The notes: generated by a model not told the origin, from the letters alone. Positions 26,123-34,705 are shown, counted from the first letter of the stretch. The stretch: 46,518 nucleotides of DNA from JBGPYB01 sp041493035 (GCA_041493035.1 JBGPYB010000014.1:1-46518), one strand, 5' to 3'. Program-made: numbers and translations.

Positions 26123-27068
26123 GTTGCCTCGGCTCGCCCAGCTCGGCCTTGCGCACGCGATAGAGAAGGTCCTCGAGGAGCTTGCGGTTGCTCGCGATGA
26201 GGTCCGCCATGATTCCCCACTGCAACGTCTGGAAGCCGAGGATGAGCAGCAAGACGGAGAGGATCGCCGACTGGAGGTGCCCCGTGATCCGGCCGTGCCA
26301 CCAGAACCAGGCGTAGCGGAGCCCGAGCGCCACCCCCGCGGAGAAGAGGGCGGATCCCACCAGGATGAAGACCTTGAAGGGTTCGTACATGGCGTAGATG
26401 CGAAGTATCGTGGCTCCGCTCCGCTTCACGTACTCCCACGTCGACCCGAAGAGGCGCGACGGTCGCGTCTCCCGTGTCTCGACGGGGAGGTGGGCCACCG
26501 CCAACTTCTTCTTTCCGGCCTGGATGATCGATTCGAGGGTGTACGTGAATTCGCTCACGATGTTGATGCGGAGGGCTGCCTCTCTAGTGAGGGCCCGAAA
26601 GCCGCTCGTCGTGTCGGGGACGCTGGTTCCGGAGACCTTGCGGACCACCCAGGAGCCGAGGGTCTGGAGACGCTTCTTCGTCCACGAGAAGTGAGCGACG
26701 TCCGTCACGGTTCTGTCCCCGACCACCATGTCCGCCTCTCCCGAAAGGATCGCCGCGATGAGGCGAGGGATCTCGTGACCCGGATACTGATTGTCGGCAT
26801 CCGTGTTCACGATGACGTCGGCCCCGAGGCGCAGGCTGGCGTCGAGACCCGCCATGAACCCCTGAGCCAGCCCTTTGGTCTGGGTGAAGCGCACGACGTG
26901 ATCGGCGCCGTGGGCGCGGGCTACCTCGGCGGTCCGGTCCGTGGAGCCGTCGTCAATGATGAGGATCTCCACTGCGTCGATTCCAGGGATCGTGCGCGGA
27001 ATGGCCCGGAGGGTCTCGGGGAGCGTCTGCTCCTCGTTGAGGCACGGGATCTGGACGATCAGCTTCAT
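26115..27068 (-). CDS. GT2 glycosyltransferase with C-terminal membrane helices
   Basis: A 317-residue enzyme and the first gene of the long minus-strand polysaccharide operon. It has LIVQIPCLNEEQTL, DDGSTD (39-44) and NTDADNQYPG (88-97), then two hydrophobic helices around 240-285. The family resembles polyprenyl-phosphate glycosyltransferases. The ATG chosen gives the canonical start on the first strand; an in-frame ATG 24 codons upstream adds sequence with no family resemblance. The 138 bp before it show no convincing promoter, though one must be there or in ychF. Confidence 0.92.
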   Translation of the reverse strand: MKLIVQIPCLNEEQTLPETLRAIPRTIPGIDAVEILIIDDGSTDRTAEVARAHGADHVVRFTQTKGLAQGFMAGLDASLRLGADVIVNTDADNQYPGHEIPRLIAAILSGEADMVVGDRTVTDVAHFSWTKKRLQTLGSWVVRKVSGTSVPDTTSGFRALTREAALRINIVSEFTYTLESIIQAGKKKLAVAHLPVETRETRPSRLFGSTWEYVKRSGATILRIYAMYEPFKVFILVGSALFSAGVALGLRYAWFWWHGRITGHLQSAILSVLLLILGFQTLQWGIMADLIASNRKLLEDLLYRVRKAELGEPRQRG

Positions 27069-27206
27069 CGCTCGTTTGAAAGCATGCTTGCGTTGCAAAG
27101 GAACGGTAGCACAGGGGCTTTCAGCGCCGTTAGAAGGCATTTCGGCCGTGCCACAGCCACCGGTCGACGACAGGAAGGACAGAAAGTGCGCGTCACTCCG
27201 GAAGGG

Positions 27207-28283
27207 CTACACGTTGAACCGGAAGTTGATGACGTCACCGTCCCGGACCAGATACTCCTTTCCCTCGAGGCGCAGCGTCCCTTTGTCGCGGCACGCCGCA
27301 ATGGAACCCGCCGCCACGAGGTCGTCGAAGGCCACGACCTCGGCCCGTATGAAGCCGCGCTCGATGTCGGAATGGATGGCGCCGGCCGCCAACTGCGCCT
27401 TGGTTCCCTTGCGAATGGTCCAGGCGCGGCATTCGTCCTCACCCGCCGTGAGAAAGGAGACGAGACCCAGGAGCGCATAGGAAGTGCGGATGACCCGATC
27501 GAGGCCTGGTTCCGTCAGGCCCAGATCCTCCATGAAGGCCTGGGCGTCCTCAGGCGCGAGTTCGGACATCTCCGTCTCGATGGTCGCCGAGATGGGGCAG
27601 AGGCCGAAGCCAGGCCTGGCCGCAAAGGCCGCGAGGCCGGACGATTCCAAGTACCTGGCGGCATCCCGGATCTGCTCCTCTCCGAGGTTCGCAACCAGCA
27701 GAACCGGCTTTTCCGAGAGGAACGCGTAGCTTCGCAACCGTCGGCGGTCTTCGTCGGGAAGATCCAGCTCCCGCAACGGCCGCTCGGCCTCCAGGGCCTC
27801 CTTCATTTTCACGAAGACGGCTTTCTCGGCGACGTCGTCGGCCTTGTTCGCCTTCTTGATATTGGCGTCCAGGCGCTCGAGGCGCTTTTCCACGGTCGCG
27901 AGGTCGGCGAGGATCAGCTCCAGCTCCAGCATCTTCGCGTCGCGGAGAGGGTCCACTGAGCCGTCGGGGTGGGGGACCACCTCCGACTCGAACGCGCGCA
28001 CCACATGGACCATCGCGTCTATCCCACGCAAGGCCGGAAGGTCCACGAGGGCGGACCCTTCTCCCTTGGCGACACCCGGGACGTCCACGTACTCGACGGT
28101 CGCGTGGGTCTGCTTCTTCGGGTTGTACATCTCGGAAAGGGTCTCGATCCGAGGATCGGGGACGCGTGCAATTCCGAGACGAGCCTCGGGCCTGCCCGAG
28201 GGTGGCGCCGCTCCTGCCCCCGTGAGGAGCTGGAAGAGAGTGCTCTTGCCGACCGAGGCGAGTCCGATGATGGCGACCTTCAT
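27207..28283 (-). CDS. ychF: YchF/OLA1-type nucleotide-binding protein, divergent
   Basis: A 358-residue Obg-related P-loop protein of near-normal length. It has the P-loop GLASVGKS (7-14), G3 DVPG (67-70), the NxxE specificity motif N199-E202 (YchF proteins prefer ATP) and the C-terminal TGS domain with AWTIRKGTKAQ and IHSDIERGFIRAEV. Two spots differ from the usual family: the loop reads LASVGKS rather than LPNVGKS, and the segment after G3 is shorter. YchF binds ribosomes and affects stress responses. It is single-gene and transcribed away from the VWA gene. A perfect TATAAT lies ten bases before the ATG. Confidence 0.93.
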   Translation of the reverse strand: MKVAIIGLASVGKSTLFQLLTGAGAAPPSGRPEARLGIARVPDPRIETLSEMYNPKKQTHATVEYVDVPGVAKGEGSALVDLPALRGIDAMVHVVRAFESEVVPHPDGSVDPLRDAKMLELELILADLATVEKRLERLDANIKKANKADDVAEKAVFVKMKEALEAERPLRELDLPDEDRRRLRSYAFLSEKPVLLVANLGEEQIRDAARYLESSGLAAFAARPGFGLCPISATIETEMSELAPEDAQAFMEDLGLTEPGLDRVIRTSYALLGLVSFLTAGEDECRAWTIRKGTKAQLAAGAIHSDIERGFIRAEVVAFDDLVAAGSIAACRDKGTLRLEGKEYLVRDGDVINFRFNV

Positions 28284-28293
28284 AAGGGCGTGG

Positions 28294-28299
28294 ATTATA
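28294..28299 (-). promoter_or_regulatory. Candidate -10 hexamer (TATAAT) for ychF
   Basis: A perfect -10 consensus on the minus strand ends ten bases before the ATG, leaving a leader of only about three or four bases. No matching -35 is seen in the GC-rich sequence upstream. Confidence 0.45.
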
Positions 28300-28330
28300 G
28301 CCGGCGGCGCCCCCGTGGCGGCCGCTGTAG

Positions 28331-28336
28331 TAAAAT
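28331..28336 (+). promoter_or_regulatory. Candidate -10 hexamer (TAAAAT) for the VWA gene
   Basis: This AT-rich hexamer stands out in GC-rich sequence, 14 bases before the ATG at 28351. It shares the 67-bp divergent spacer with the ychF promoter. No clear -35 is visible. Confidence 0.35.
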
Positions 28337-28350
28337 CCCGGTCTTCGACC

Positions 28351-29892
28351 ATGCCCACGACGCTCCTGCTCTCCGCGCTGCTCCTGGCCGCGGCGAGTCC
28401 ATCACCGCCTCCCTCCCCGACGGCGCCGCCGGCGGTCGGTACCGTTATCCTGTTCCTGATCGACAACTCGGCTTCGCTCCCACCCCTCGATCCCGACGAG
28501 AAGCGGGTCGCTGCACTCGAGAAGATGTTCACATTCCTCGAGGGGCAGCCCTACCGGCTCGTTCTCTTCGGCGGCCGTCATGAAATCTTCGTAGACGACG
28601 CCTCACGTTACCGGAACAACGGTCAGTGGACCGACTTCTACTTTGCCCTCGACAAGGCCCGGGAGATCGCCGCGACCTACCCGAAGGGAACCCAGTTCCG
28701 CATGATTCTCCTGACCGATGCGCTCCTCGACCCCGGTCCCGGGGACTGGGACGACATGAGCGTCCCGAAGGGAGAGGACCTGAAGGCCCACGTCGTCAAG
28801 AGGATTCTCGGCCTCCTTCAGGAAATGAAGATCCCCCTGTACGTCATCCTCGTCGGAGACGTCCCCAAGGAGGGGATCGTTCCCGGAGACAAGGAACAAT
28901 CCCCCGAGCTGGTCCTCCAGATGGTTCGGGTCGCGAACGGCTCGAAGGCGTCGCCCCTCGCCCAGTCTCTCTCGTCGTTCTTCAAGGACGACGGCGTCCT
29001 TCTCAAGAAGTTCGTCTTTCGCGTGGCCCCCCACGAGGGGCTCAAGAAAGTGGAGCCCGTGGTGCGTCGCATCATCGCGCCCTCGCGGCCGGCGGTCGAG
29101 TTCCAGTTTCTCTCGTACCTCGTTCTGCCCCTCTTTCTCTTTCTCGGCCTGCTCCTTGGAATCCTGGTGAGATCCTTCCCCGGCGCCGGTGACGTCGAGG
29201 TCATCGAGTTGTCGCAAGGCGTCCCGGTTCACGTGGCGGCCGACAAGCTCCACAAGCTCGAAGACGGTGGCTGGGGCCCCACGGGGCTTTCTCTCGTGGC
29301 CGACCTGAAGGCCGCCGCGGCCACGCTGACCTACCAGACCCCTCCCACCGAGATCACCGGCGTGGGGATTGGCACCGAAGGGCTCGACGGCCAGACGCTG
29401 CGACTCCTTCCCCTTGGCCTCGAAGAGCTGCGTCGCGCCCTCGAGGAATACAGCGACGGCGATTCCAAGGAAGAGAAGATCTACGCTCTGAACCTCGACT
29501 ACATGGCGAAGAACTTCGATGCCCGGGAAGCGGAACGCATCCTCACGATGCCCTCGACCGAGCGCCTCCGGGTTCCAGCCCTCGATTTTCTGCGGGCCAA
29601 GGCTCACCTGCTCACGAACGAGCCGCTCCGGCGCAAGCTCACGGAGCCTCGCGTGCAGCTCGTGGGCTACGGCAAGGGGGCGGATCGCAAAGACCTGGCG
29701 CCAGGAACCCTCGTCCGCATCGGCCGCTACGGCTTCATCGTCAAAGACGTGAATCGGGGCGGGCGCAAGGACACGCGGGCGATACTCTACTACGATCGGA
29801 TCCCGTCGCTGCTGGGCCTCAAGACGTTCCTCCCGGGCGCCTTCCAACGCCTCTTTCGCTTCCGCCGAAGCCGCCAGCGGATCGTTTCTTAG
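28351..29892 (+). CDS. VWA-domain membrane-anchored protein
   Basis: A 513-residue protein with an N-terminal signal (about 1-18) and a proline-rich stretch. The von Willebrand A-like domain (about 30-235) has a MIDAS of D38-x-S40-x-S42, a Thr near 94 and an Asp near 123. A single membrane helix at 253-274 leads to a C-terminal region of about 240 residues with no family I recognise. The VWA domain should face the periplasm and bind a metal-dependent protein ligand. It heads a plus-strand run in which the REC/PilZ gene follows 15 bases later. The function is unknown. Confidence 0.82.
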   Translation: MPTTLLLSALLLAAASPSPPPSPTAPPAVGTVILFLIDNSASLPPLDPDEKRVAALEKMFTFLEGQPYRLVLFGGRHEIFVDDASRYRNNGQWTDFYFALDKAREIAATYPKGTQFRMILLTDALLDPGPGDWDDMSVPKGEDLKAHVVKRILGLLQEMKIPLYVILVGDVPKEGIVPGDKEQSPELVLQMVRVANGSKASPLAQSLSSFFKDDGVLLKKFVFRVAPHEGLKKVEPVVRRIIAPSRPAVEFQFLSYLVLPLFLFLGLLLGILVRSFPGAGDVEVIELSQGVPVHVAADKLHKLEDGGWGPTGLSLVADLKAAAATLTYQTPPTEITGVGIGTEGLDGQTLRLLPLGLEELRRALEEYSDGDSKEEKIYALNLDYMAKNFDAREAERILTMPSTERLRVPALDFLRAKAHLLTNEPLRRKLTEPRVQLVGYGKGADRKDLAPGTLVRIGRYGFIVKDVNRGGRKDTRAILYYDRIPSLLGLKTFLPGAFQRLFRFRRSRQRIVS

Positions 29893-29907
29893 GACCTGAG
29901 GCGCCTC

Positions 29908-30846
29908 GTGCAGGCGATTGGAGCGCCGCCCCCCGTCCTCGTCGCCGGCCTCGACGGCCGGAGCCTGCTCCTCGAGACGCCGGTGCTCCGTCGCACCGGG
30001 CACGTCGTGGACGAAAAGCCGACGGCGCGAGCGCTCCTCGCAGCCCTGCCCGAGAGCGGCGCGCGCCTCGTCATCCTCGGGAATCGGATTCCCGACATCC
30101 CGCTACCCGACACGATCCACCGGATCCGCTCGTCGGTGGCCACGCGCCACGTCTCGATTCTCGTCCTCATTCCCATGGCCGATCCGTCCGAGGTGGATCG
30201 GCTCGCTCTCGAAGCGGGTGCCAACGCCGTTCTCCGCCGTCCTCTGGACCAGGGCCGTCTCGACTCCTGGATGGCCAAGCTCTTGTCGGTTCCCCGTCGC
30301 GTCGAGACGCGCGTCGCCGTGCAAGGCCAGGTGGTGGGGACTCCGACCGGCGGCGTTTCGGGACACTTCTTCGGCCTCACCCGGAACCTCAGCATCAACG
30401 GGATGCTCCTGGCGAGCCCCACCCGGCTCGTGGAGCGCCCCGAGGTGGAGCTGGAGTTCAACCTCCCCGACGGAGGGGCGTTGCTTCGGGCGCTTGGCCG
30501 CGTGGTGCGCGACGCTCCCGAGATCAGCTGGCCCTATCTCGGCTACGGCGTCGAGTTTCTATTCGTCCCGCCGGACAGCATCGAGGCCATCGCCGGGCTC
30601 GTCGTGGGTCGTCGTCTCGTGACATACGAGGGGACGCCTACGATCCGGTCGACGGTGCGCCGCGAGTTGTGGATCTACGAGATCCTCGAACCGATCCCAA
30701 GTCCCGAGGGGTGGCAGTCCGAGATCCGCCGTGCCCCGAGGGAGGAATGGCGCCCTGGCCGCGGCAGCCCCTTCTACGTGGTGGACGGGCGCTCTCGGGA
30801 GGAAACCCTGGCCGAGGCGCGCGCCTTCATCCTGCGTTACGGCTAG
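29908..30846 (+). CDS. Pseudo-receiver plus PilZ domain protein
   Basis: A 312-residue cytoplasmic protein. Residues 8-127 have the fold pattern of a response-regulator receiver, but the phospho-acceptor Asp is Gly58 (LVILGNRIPD), the acidic pocket at the start is missing (VLVAGLDG) and the usual Lys is Arg (LRRPLD). Phosphorylation is therefore unlikely. Residues about 129-225 are a PilZ domain with both c-di-GMP-binding motifs, R131-x3-R135 and N160-x-S162-x2-G165. The last 85 residues are unassigned. The start is GTG. Binding of c-di-GMP, perhaps to tune the VWA protein or the glycan genes nearby, is the best guess. Confidence 0.82.
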   Translation: MQAIGAPPPVLVAGLDGRSLLLETPVLRRTGHVVDEKPTARALLAALPESGARLVILGNRIPDIPLPDTIHRIRSSVATRHVSILVLIPMADPSEVDRLALEAGANAVLRRPLDQGRLDSWMAKLLSVPRRVETRVAVQGQVVGTPTGGVSGHFFGLTRNLSINGMLLASPTRLVERPEVELEFNLPDGGALLRALGRVVRDAPEISWPYLGYGVEFLFVPPDSIEAIAGLVVGRRLVTYEGTPTIRSTVRRELWIYEILEPIPSPEGWQSEIRRAPREEWRPGRGSPFYVVDGRSREETLAEARAFILRYG

Positions 30847-30851
30847 GCTGA

Positions 30852-31859
30852 TTGCCGAAGGTCTCCGTTCTCCTCCCGGTCAAGGACGCTGAGCCGTTCA
30901 TCGAGGAGTGTCTCGCCTCCCTCTCGGGACAGCGGCTCGCGGACCACGAGATCATTGCCGTCGACGACGCTTCCACCGACGGGAGCCGTGAAATCCTCGA
31001 ACGCGCCGCTCGAGCCGACCCGCGGCTCCTCGTGCTCGCCAACCCGGGTCGTGGCCTCGTCGAGGCCTTGAACGCGGCGATCGCCGTCGCATCCGGTCCC
31101 TTCGTGGCACGGATGGACGCCGACGACATCGCCCATCCCGACCGCCTCGCGTTCCAAGTGGAGCGCCTCGAGGCCGATCCGTCGATCGACATCCTCGGCT
31201 CTCGTGTTCGGTTGTTCGGAGGACCACCGAACGGCAACGCCGGGATGCGGGACTACGTCGCGTGGATGAACTCCCTCGTGGACCACGACGCCATCGTACG
31301 GGACCTTTGGGTAGAGTCGCCCCTTGCCCATCCGAGCGTGATGATGCGGGCGGTCGCCCTCAGGGGTCTGGGCGGCTATCGCGCGTTCCACGGCCCGGAG
31401 GACTACGACCTCTGGCTCCGAGCCCACGCCGCTGGCCTTTGCTTCGGGAAGTGCCCCGGCGTGCTGCTCGACTGGAGGGACTCCGCCGGCCGCCTGAGCC
31501 GCACCGACCCGCGCTATTCCTTGCAGAGCTTCCGCGCGGTGAAGATCGAAGCGCTCCTGCGGAACTTCGTGACCCCCGAACGGCCTCTCGTCGTCTGGGG
31601 CGCGGGCCCCATCGGCAAGGCATGGTCTCGCGACCTGGCCGCGGTCGGCCACCCCGTCGCCGCTTTCGTCGAGGTCGACCCGGACAAGATCGGCGGGGCG
31701 ATCCACGGTGCTCCCGTGCTCCCCGTCGCCCGGGCCGCCTCCGTGGGCATGGCGCTGCATCTTGCCGCGGTGAGTGGGGCCGCGGCCCGGAGGCGAATTC
31801 GCATCGCAGCGGGGCGCCTCGGGATCGTCGACGGCCACGACCTTTTTGCGGTGGCCTGA
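30852..31859 (+). CDS. GT2 glycosyltransferase fused to a Rossmann-like C-terminal domain
   Basis: A 335-residue protein. Residues 1-230 are a GT2 enzyme: VSVLLPVKDAEPFI, DDAS (38-41), the metal-binding DADD (89-92) and an ED pair at 183-184 (GPEDYDLWLR). Residues about 244-335 begin with PLVVWGAGPIGKAWSRDL, a glycine-rich nucleotide-binding loop like those of PglD-type or NAD-binding domains. The combination is uncommon. The start is a TTG five bases after the upstream stop, because no ATG or GTG precedes the first strand. It is probably co-transcribed with the PilZ gene. Confidence 0.85.
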   Translation: MPKVSVLLPVKDAEPFIEECLASLSGQRLADHEIIAVDDASTDGSREILERAARADPRLLVLANPGRGLVEALNAAIAVASGPFVARMDADDIAHPDRLAFQVERLEADPSIDILGSRVRLFGGPPNGNAGMRDYVAWMNSLVDHDAIVRDLWVESPLAHPSVMMRAVALRGLGGYRAFHGPEDYDLWLRAHAAGLCFGKCPGVLLDWRDSAGRLSRTDPRYSLQSFRAVKIEALLRNFVTPERPLVVWGAGPIGKAWSRDLAAVGHPVAAFVEVDPDKIGGAIHGAPVLPVARAASVGMALHLAAVSGAAARRRIRIAAGRLGIVDGHDLFAVA

Positions 31860-31885
31860 ACCGCAGGAGAAGGAGTGCAGGTTGA

Positions 31886-31891
31886 TATACT
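31886..31891 (+). promoter_or_regulatory. Candidate -10 hexamer (TATACT) for nth
   Basis: The hexamer ends eight bases before the ATG at 31900 and fits the leaderless pattern of this window. It competes with another reading of the same bases as coding, from a TTG at 31882 preceded by AGGAG (31871-31875). Confidence 0.3.
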
Positions 31892-31899
31892 TCCCACCG

Positions 31900-32571
31900 A
31901 TGGCGCAGACTTCGACGCTGCCCCGCCGGCTCTTGATCGTTGCGAACCGCCTGGTGAAGCGATACGGCCGGCCGCGCCACCGCCGCACCGACCCGCTCTC
32001 GGACCTCATCCAGACGGTCCTCTCCCAACACACGAGCGACGTCAACAGCGGCCGGGCGTTCCGGTCCCTTCGTGAGACGTTCCCGTCATGGGAGTCGGTG
32101 GCGGAGGCGCAGCCGCAGGCCGTGGAGAAGGCCATCCGCGTGGGGGGGCTGGCGCGGACCAAGAGCCGCACCATCGTTCGCGTCCTCGCCGCCGTGAAGC
32201 GGCGCGAAGGGCGCTACGACCTCGGGATCCTGCGCCGTCTGGACCCGGCTGCCGCGGCGGAGCGCCTGACGGGCCTTCCCGGAGTCGGGCCGAAGACGCG
32301 GGCCTGCGTGCTTCTCTTTGCCTGCGGCCATCCGGCCTTCCCGGTCGACACGCACGTCCACCGGATCGCCCGGCGTCTGGGCGTCGTTCCAGACCGTGCG
32401 ACCGCCGAGAAGACCCACGCGATCCTGGAGCCCGCGGTGCCGCCCGGGCGCGCCCTGGATCTTCACGTGAACCTCATCCGGCTGGGCCGCGAGGTCTGCC
32501 GGCCGCGGGGGCCACGTTGCCCCTGCTGCCCGCTCCGATCGGCCTGCCGGGCCGCGCGGAGGAGCGCTTGA
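31900..32571 (+). CDS. nth: Endonuclease III-type DNA glycosylase
   Basis: A 223-residue base-excision repair enzyme that removes oxidised pyrimidines and cuts the abasic strand. The helix-hairpin-helix LPGVGPKT carries the catalytic lysine K132, and D150 is in the FPVDTHVHRI segment. The four cysteines C200, C207, C210 and C216 (x6, x2, x5 spacing) hold a 4Fe-4S cluster. Two starts are possible: this ATG with a -10-like TATACT just upstream, or a TTG six codons earlier with a good AGGAG. The stop overlaps the TTG start of the next gene (TTGA). Confidence 0.95.
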   Translation: MAQTSTLPRRLLIVANRLVKRYGRPRHRRTDPLSDLIQTVLSQHTSDVNSGRAFRSLRETFPSWESVAEAQPQAVEKAIRVGGLARTKSRTIVRVLAAVKRREGRYDLGILRRLDPAAAAERLTGLPGVGPKTRACVLLFACGHPAFPVDTHVHRIARRLGVVPDRATAEKTHAILEPAVPPGRALDLHVNLIRLGREVCRPRGPRCPCCPLRSACRAARRSA

Positions 32572-34583
32572 CCGCTTTCGCGCTGGCCGTCCTCGTCGTG
32601 GTCGCGGCTCCGACGCCGGGGCGTTCCGAAGCGCGGATCGACAAGATGGCCCGCATTCTCGCCCTCGAGGACCAGCGCAGCCTGGGCGGCGGAGAATTGG
32701 AGCGCTATCTTCGCGACTCCGATCGTGGTGTCAGGCGTCGCGCGGCGCTCGCGGCGGGGCGGGTGGGGGACGCGGCTCTCGTGCCCACTCTCGTCGACCT
32801 GATGAACGACGGCGAGGCGGAGATCCGACAGATGGCCGCTTTCGCCATGGGTCTCATCGGCGACCGTTCCGCGGTCGAGCGCCTGGTCCCATCGCTGAAA
32901 GACAGCGACGCCACCGTCCGCGCCCGCGCCGCCGAGGCTCTCGGGCACATCGGAGATCCACGCGCGGCGGCCGACGTCGCCCGCATGGTCGAGAGCGCCA
33001 TTCCCAAGAACGCACCCCTCGTGACGGTTCGGGGCGACGACCCGGGAAGCTCCTCGGACCCGTGGCTGGAACTGCGGCTCGGCCTCTTCGCGCTTGCCAG
33101 GATCAAGGACGTGAAGACCGCCGAGTCGGTGCTGATGTCGGGCGGCAAGCCGCGCTTCGATTGGTGGGCCGCCACGTGGACGGCGATGCGTCTCGAGACG
33201 CCGACCTTCCGGCCGCTCCTGATCTCGGCTGCCGCGTCTTCCGATCCCTTGTCACGGGCCTTCGCCGCGCGCGGCCTGGGCGCGCTCAAGGAGCCGGCGT
33301 CCATCGACATCCTCGCCGCGCTCTCCCGAGACCCCGAGGAATCGGTGGCGGTGAGCGCTGTCCGGGCCCTGGGCGTCGTCGGCGACGCGAAGGGGCTTCC
33401 CGCGGTAGCCGCGGCTCTCGGGGGCAACAGCGTCACCTTGAAGTGGGAAGCACTCCAGGCGCTCGCGCTGCTTCCGCCCGACCGGACACTCCGTGGTCGC
33501 GTCGTCCCGTTCGTGGGTCACGATCGCCCGTGGATGCGCGCCGCTGGTCTTCGCGCCCTGGCGCGGATCGATCGCGACGAGTTCTCGCTGGTCCTCTCGG
33601 GGCTCGATCCGGACCCCGATTGGTCCGTCCGCGCGGCGCTCGCGACGGCCCTCGGCGATGCCGGCACGGAGATCTCGATCGGGATCCTGTTCTCGATGCT
33701 CAAGGATGAAGACCCGCGCGTCCTGTCCGTCGTCTTGGAAGCCATGCGCAAGGCCCGGGGCGCCGATGCCGCCGACACGCTGAAGCGCCATCTCGACCAC
33801 GCCGACTTCGCCGTTCGGTCGGCCGCCGCGGAGGGCCTTGCCGAACTGAAGACCACGGGACTGAGCGCCGCTCTCGCCGCGTCCTACAAGCGCGCTCTGG
33901 GGGACCGTGAGATCGACGCGCGGGCCGCGCTCATCGGGGCTCTGGCGGTGCAGAAGGACGACGCGGCGAAGCTCGCGCTGCGCAACGCAGCCGAGGCCGA
34001 TCCGTCCCGCGTCGTGCGCGAGCGCGCGGGGGCTGCCCTCAAGACCCTCGGAGAGACGCCTCCGCCGATCGGTCCCGAGGTCACCGACCGCGCCCCCCTC
34101 GACTACCGCCAGGCGATGGCGCCCTACGAGCCCACGCCCGGAGCTCCCCTCTACACGCCCCGCGCGTTTATCCAGACGAAGGTCGGACGCATCGAGATCC
34201 ACCTCGACATCGTGGAGTCGCCTGTCACGTCCGAGAGCTTCATGAGCCTCGCGCGTCGCGGATTCTTCGACGGCCTCACGTTCCACCGGGTCGTGCCCGG
34301 TTTTGTGATCCAAGGGGGCGACCCGCGTGGAGACGGGAATGGAGGCCCCGGCTACACGCTGCGCTGCGAGATCGGCGAGCGCCCGTACGGCCGCGGCGCG
34401 GTGGGGATGGCGCTCTCGGGAAAGGACACCGGCGGAAGCCAGTTCTTCATCACCCTCGTGCCCACACCGCACCTCGACGGCGGCCACGCCATCTTTGGCC
34501 ACGTGGCCAACGGGATGGACGTAGTGGATCGGATCCGCCCCGGCGACGTCATCGAGAGCGTCGAGATCTGGGACGGCCGCTGA
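32568..34583 (+). CDS. Secreted HEAT-repeat protein with C-terminal cyclophilin domain
   Basis: A 671-residue exported protein. It has a signal peptide (about 1-22), about 450 residues of HEAT/PBS-lyase-like repeats (such as GRVGDAALVPTLVDLMNDGE and EALGHIGDPRAAADVARM) and a cyclophilin-type peptidyl-prolyl isomerase domain from about 510. The isomerase has FHRVVPGFVIQGGDP from residue 572 and SQFFITL near 624-630, so its active site looks intact. A periplasmic folding factor that grips clients through the HEAT scaffold is a fair inference. The TTG start overlaps the nth stop and has GGAGG upstream. A strong hairpin follows about 75 bp after the stop. Confidence 0.9.
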   Translation: MTAFALAVLVVVAAPTPGRSEARIDKMARILALEDQRSLGGGELERYLRDSDRGVRRRAALAAGRVGDAALVPTLVDLMNDGEAEIRQMAAFAMGLIGDRSAVERLVPSLKDSDATVRARAAEALGHIGDPRAAADVARMVESAIPKNAPLVTVRGDDPGSSSDPWLELRLGLFALARIKDVKTAESVLMSGGKPRFDWWAATWTAMRLETPTFRPLLISAAASSDPLSRAFAARGLGALKEPASIDILAALSRDPEESVAVSAVRALGVVGDAKGLPAVAAALGGNSVTLKWEALQALALLPPDRTLRGRVVPFVGHDRPWMRAAGLRALARIDRDEFSLVLSGLDPDPDWSVRAALATALGDAGTEISIGILFSMLKDEDPRVLSVVLEAMRKARGADAADTLKRHLDHADFAVRSAAAEGLAELKTTGLSAALAASYKRALGDREIDARAALIGALAVQKDDAAKLALRNAAEADPSRVVRERAGAALKTLGETPPPIGPEVTDRAPLDYRQAMAPYEPTPGAPLYTPRAFIQTKVGRIEIHLDIVESPVTSESFMSLARRGFFDGLTFHRVVPGFVIQGGDPRGDGNGGPGYTLRCEIGERPYGRGAVGMALSGKDTGGSQFFITLVPTPHLDGGHAIFGHVANGMDVVDRIRPGDVIESVEIWDGR

Positions 34584-34657
34584 GCTTTCGACTCCTTGGG
34601 CTGACCTGAGGTCGAGATCCCGGCTCAGAAACGGAGAACGACAGCCGTGAAAGGAAT

Positions 34658-34683
34658 AAGGGGGTGATCGCTCACCCCCTTTT
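34658..34683. terminator. Hairpin terminator after the HEAT-cyclophilin gene and the first microgene
   Basis: A perfect 10-bp stem (34658-34667 with 34672-34681) closes a TCGC loop and is followed by T residues on the plus strand. That fits intrinsic termination of the HEAT-cyclophilin transcript. On the minus strand it lies 24 bp after the stop of the 19-residue microgene, with a weaker T-tract. Confidence 0.8.
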
Positions 34684-34705
34684 CTTCGTGGCCGACCGAG
34701 GTGGC

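Noticed and set aside
26091..27959. 622-codon plus-strand frame opposite two genes
   Set aside because: It runs antisense through GT2 and ychF without regard to their boundaries; composition is typical of a shadow frame.
33252..34502. 416-codon minus-strand frame opposite the HEAT-cyclophilin gene
   Set aside because: The plus strand has unmistakable cyclophilin motifs; the antisense product has no recognisable features.
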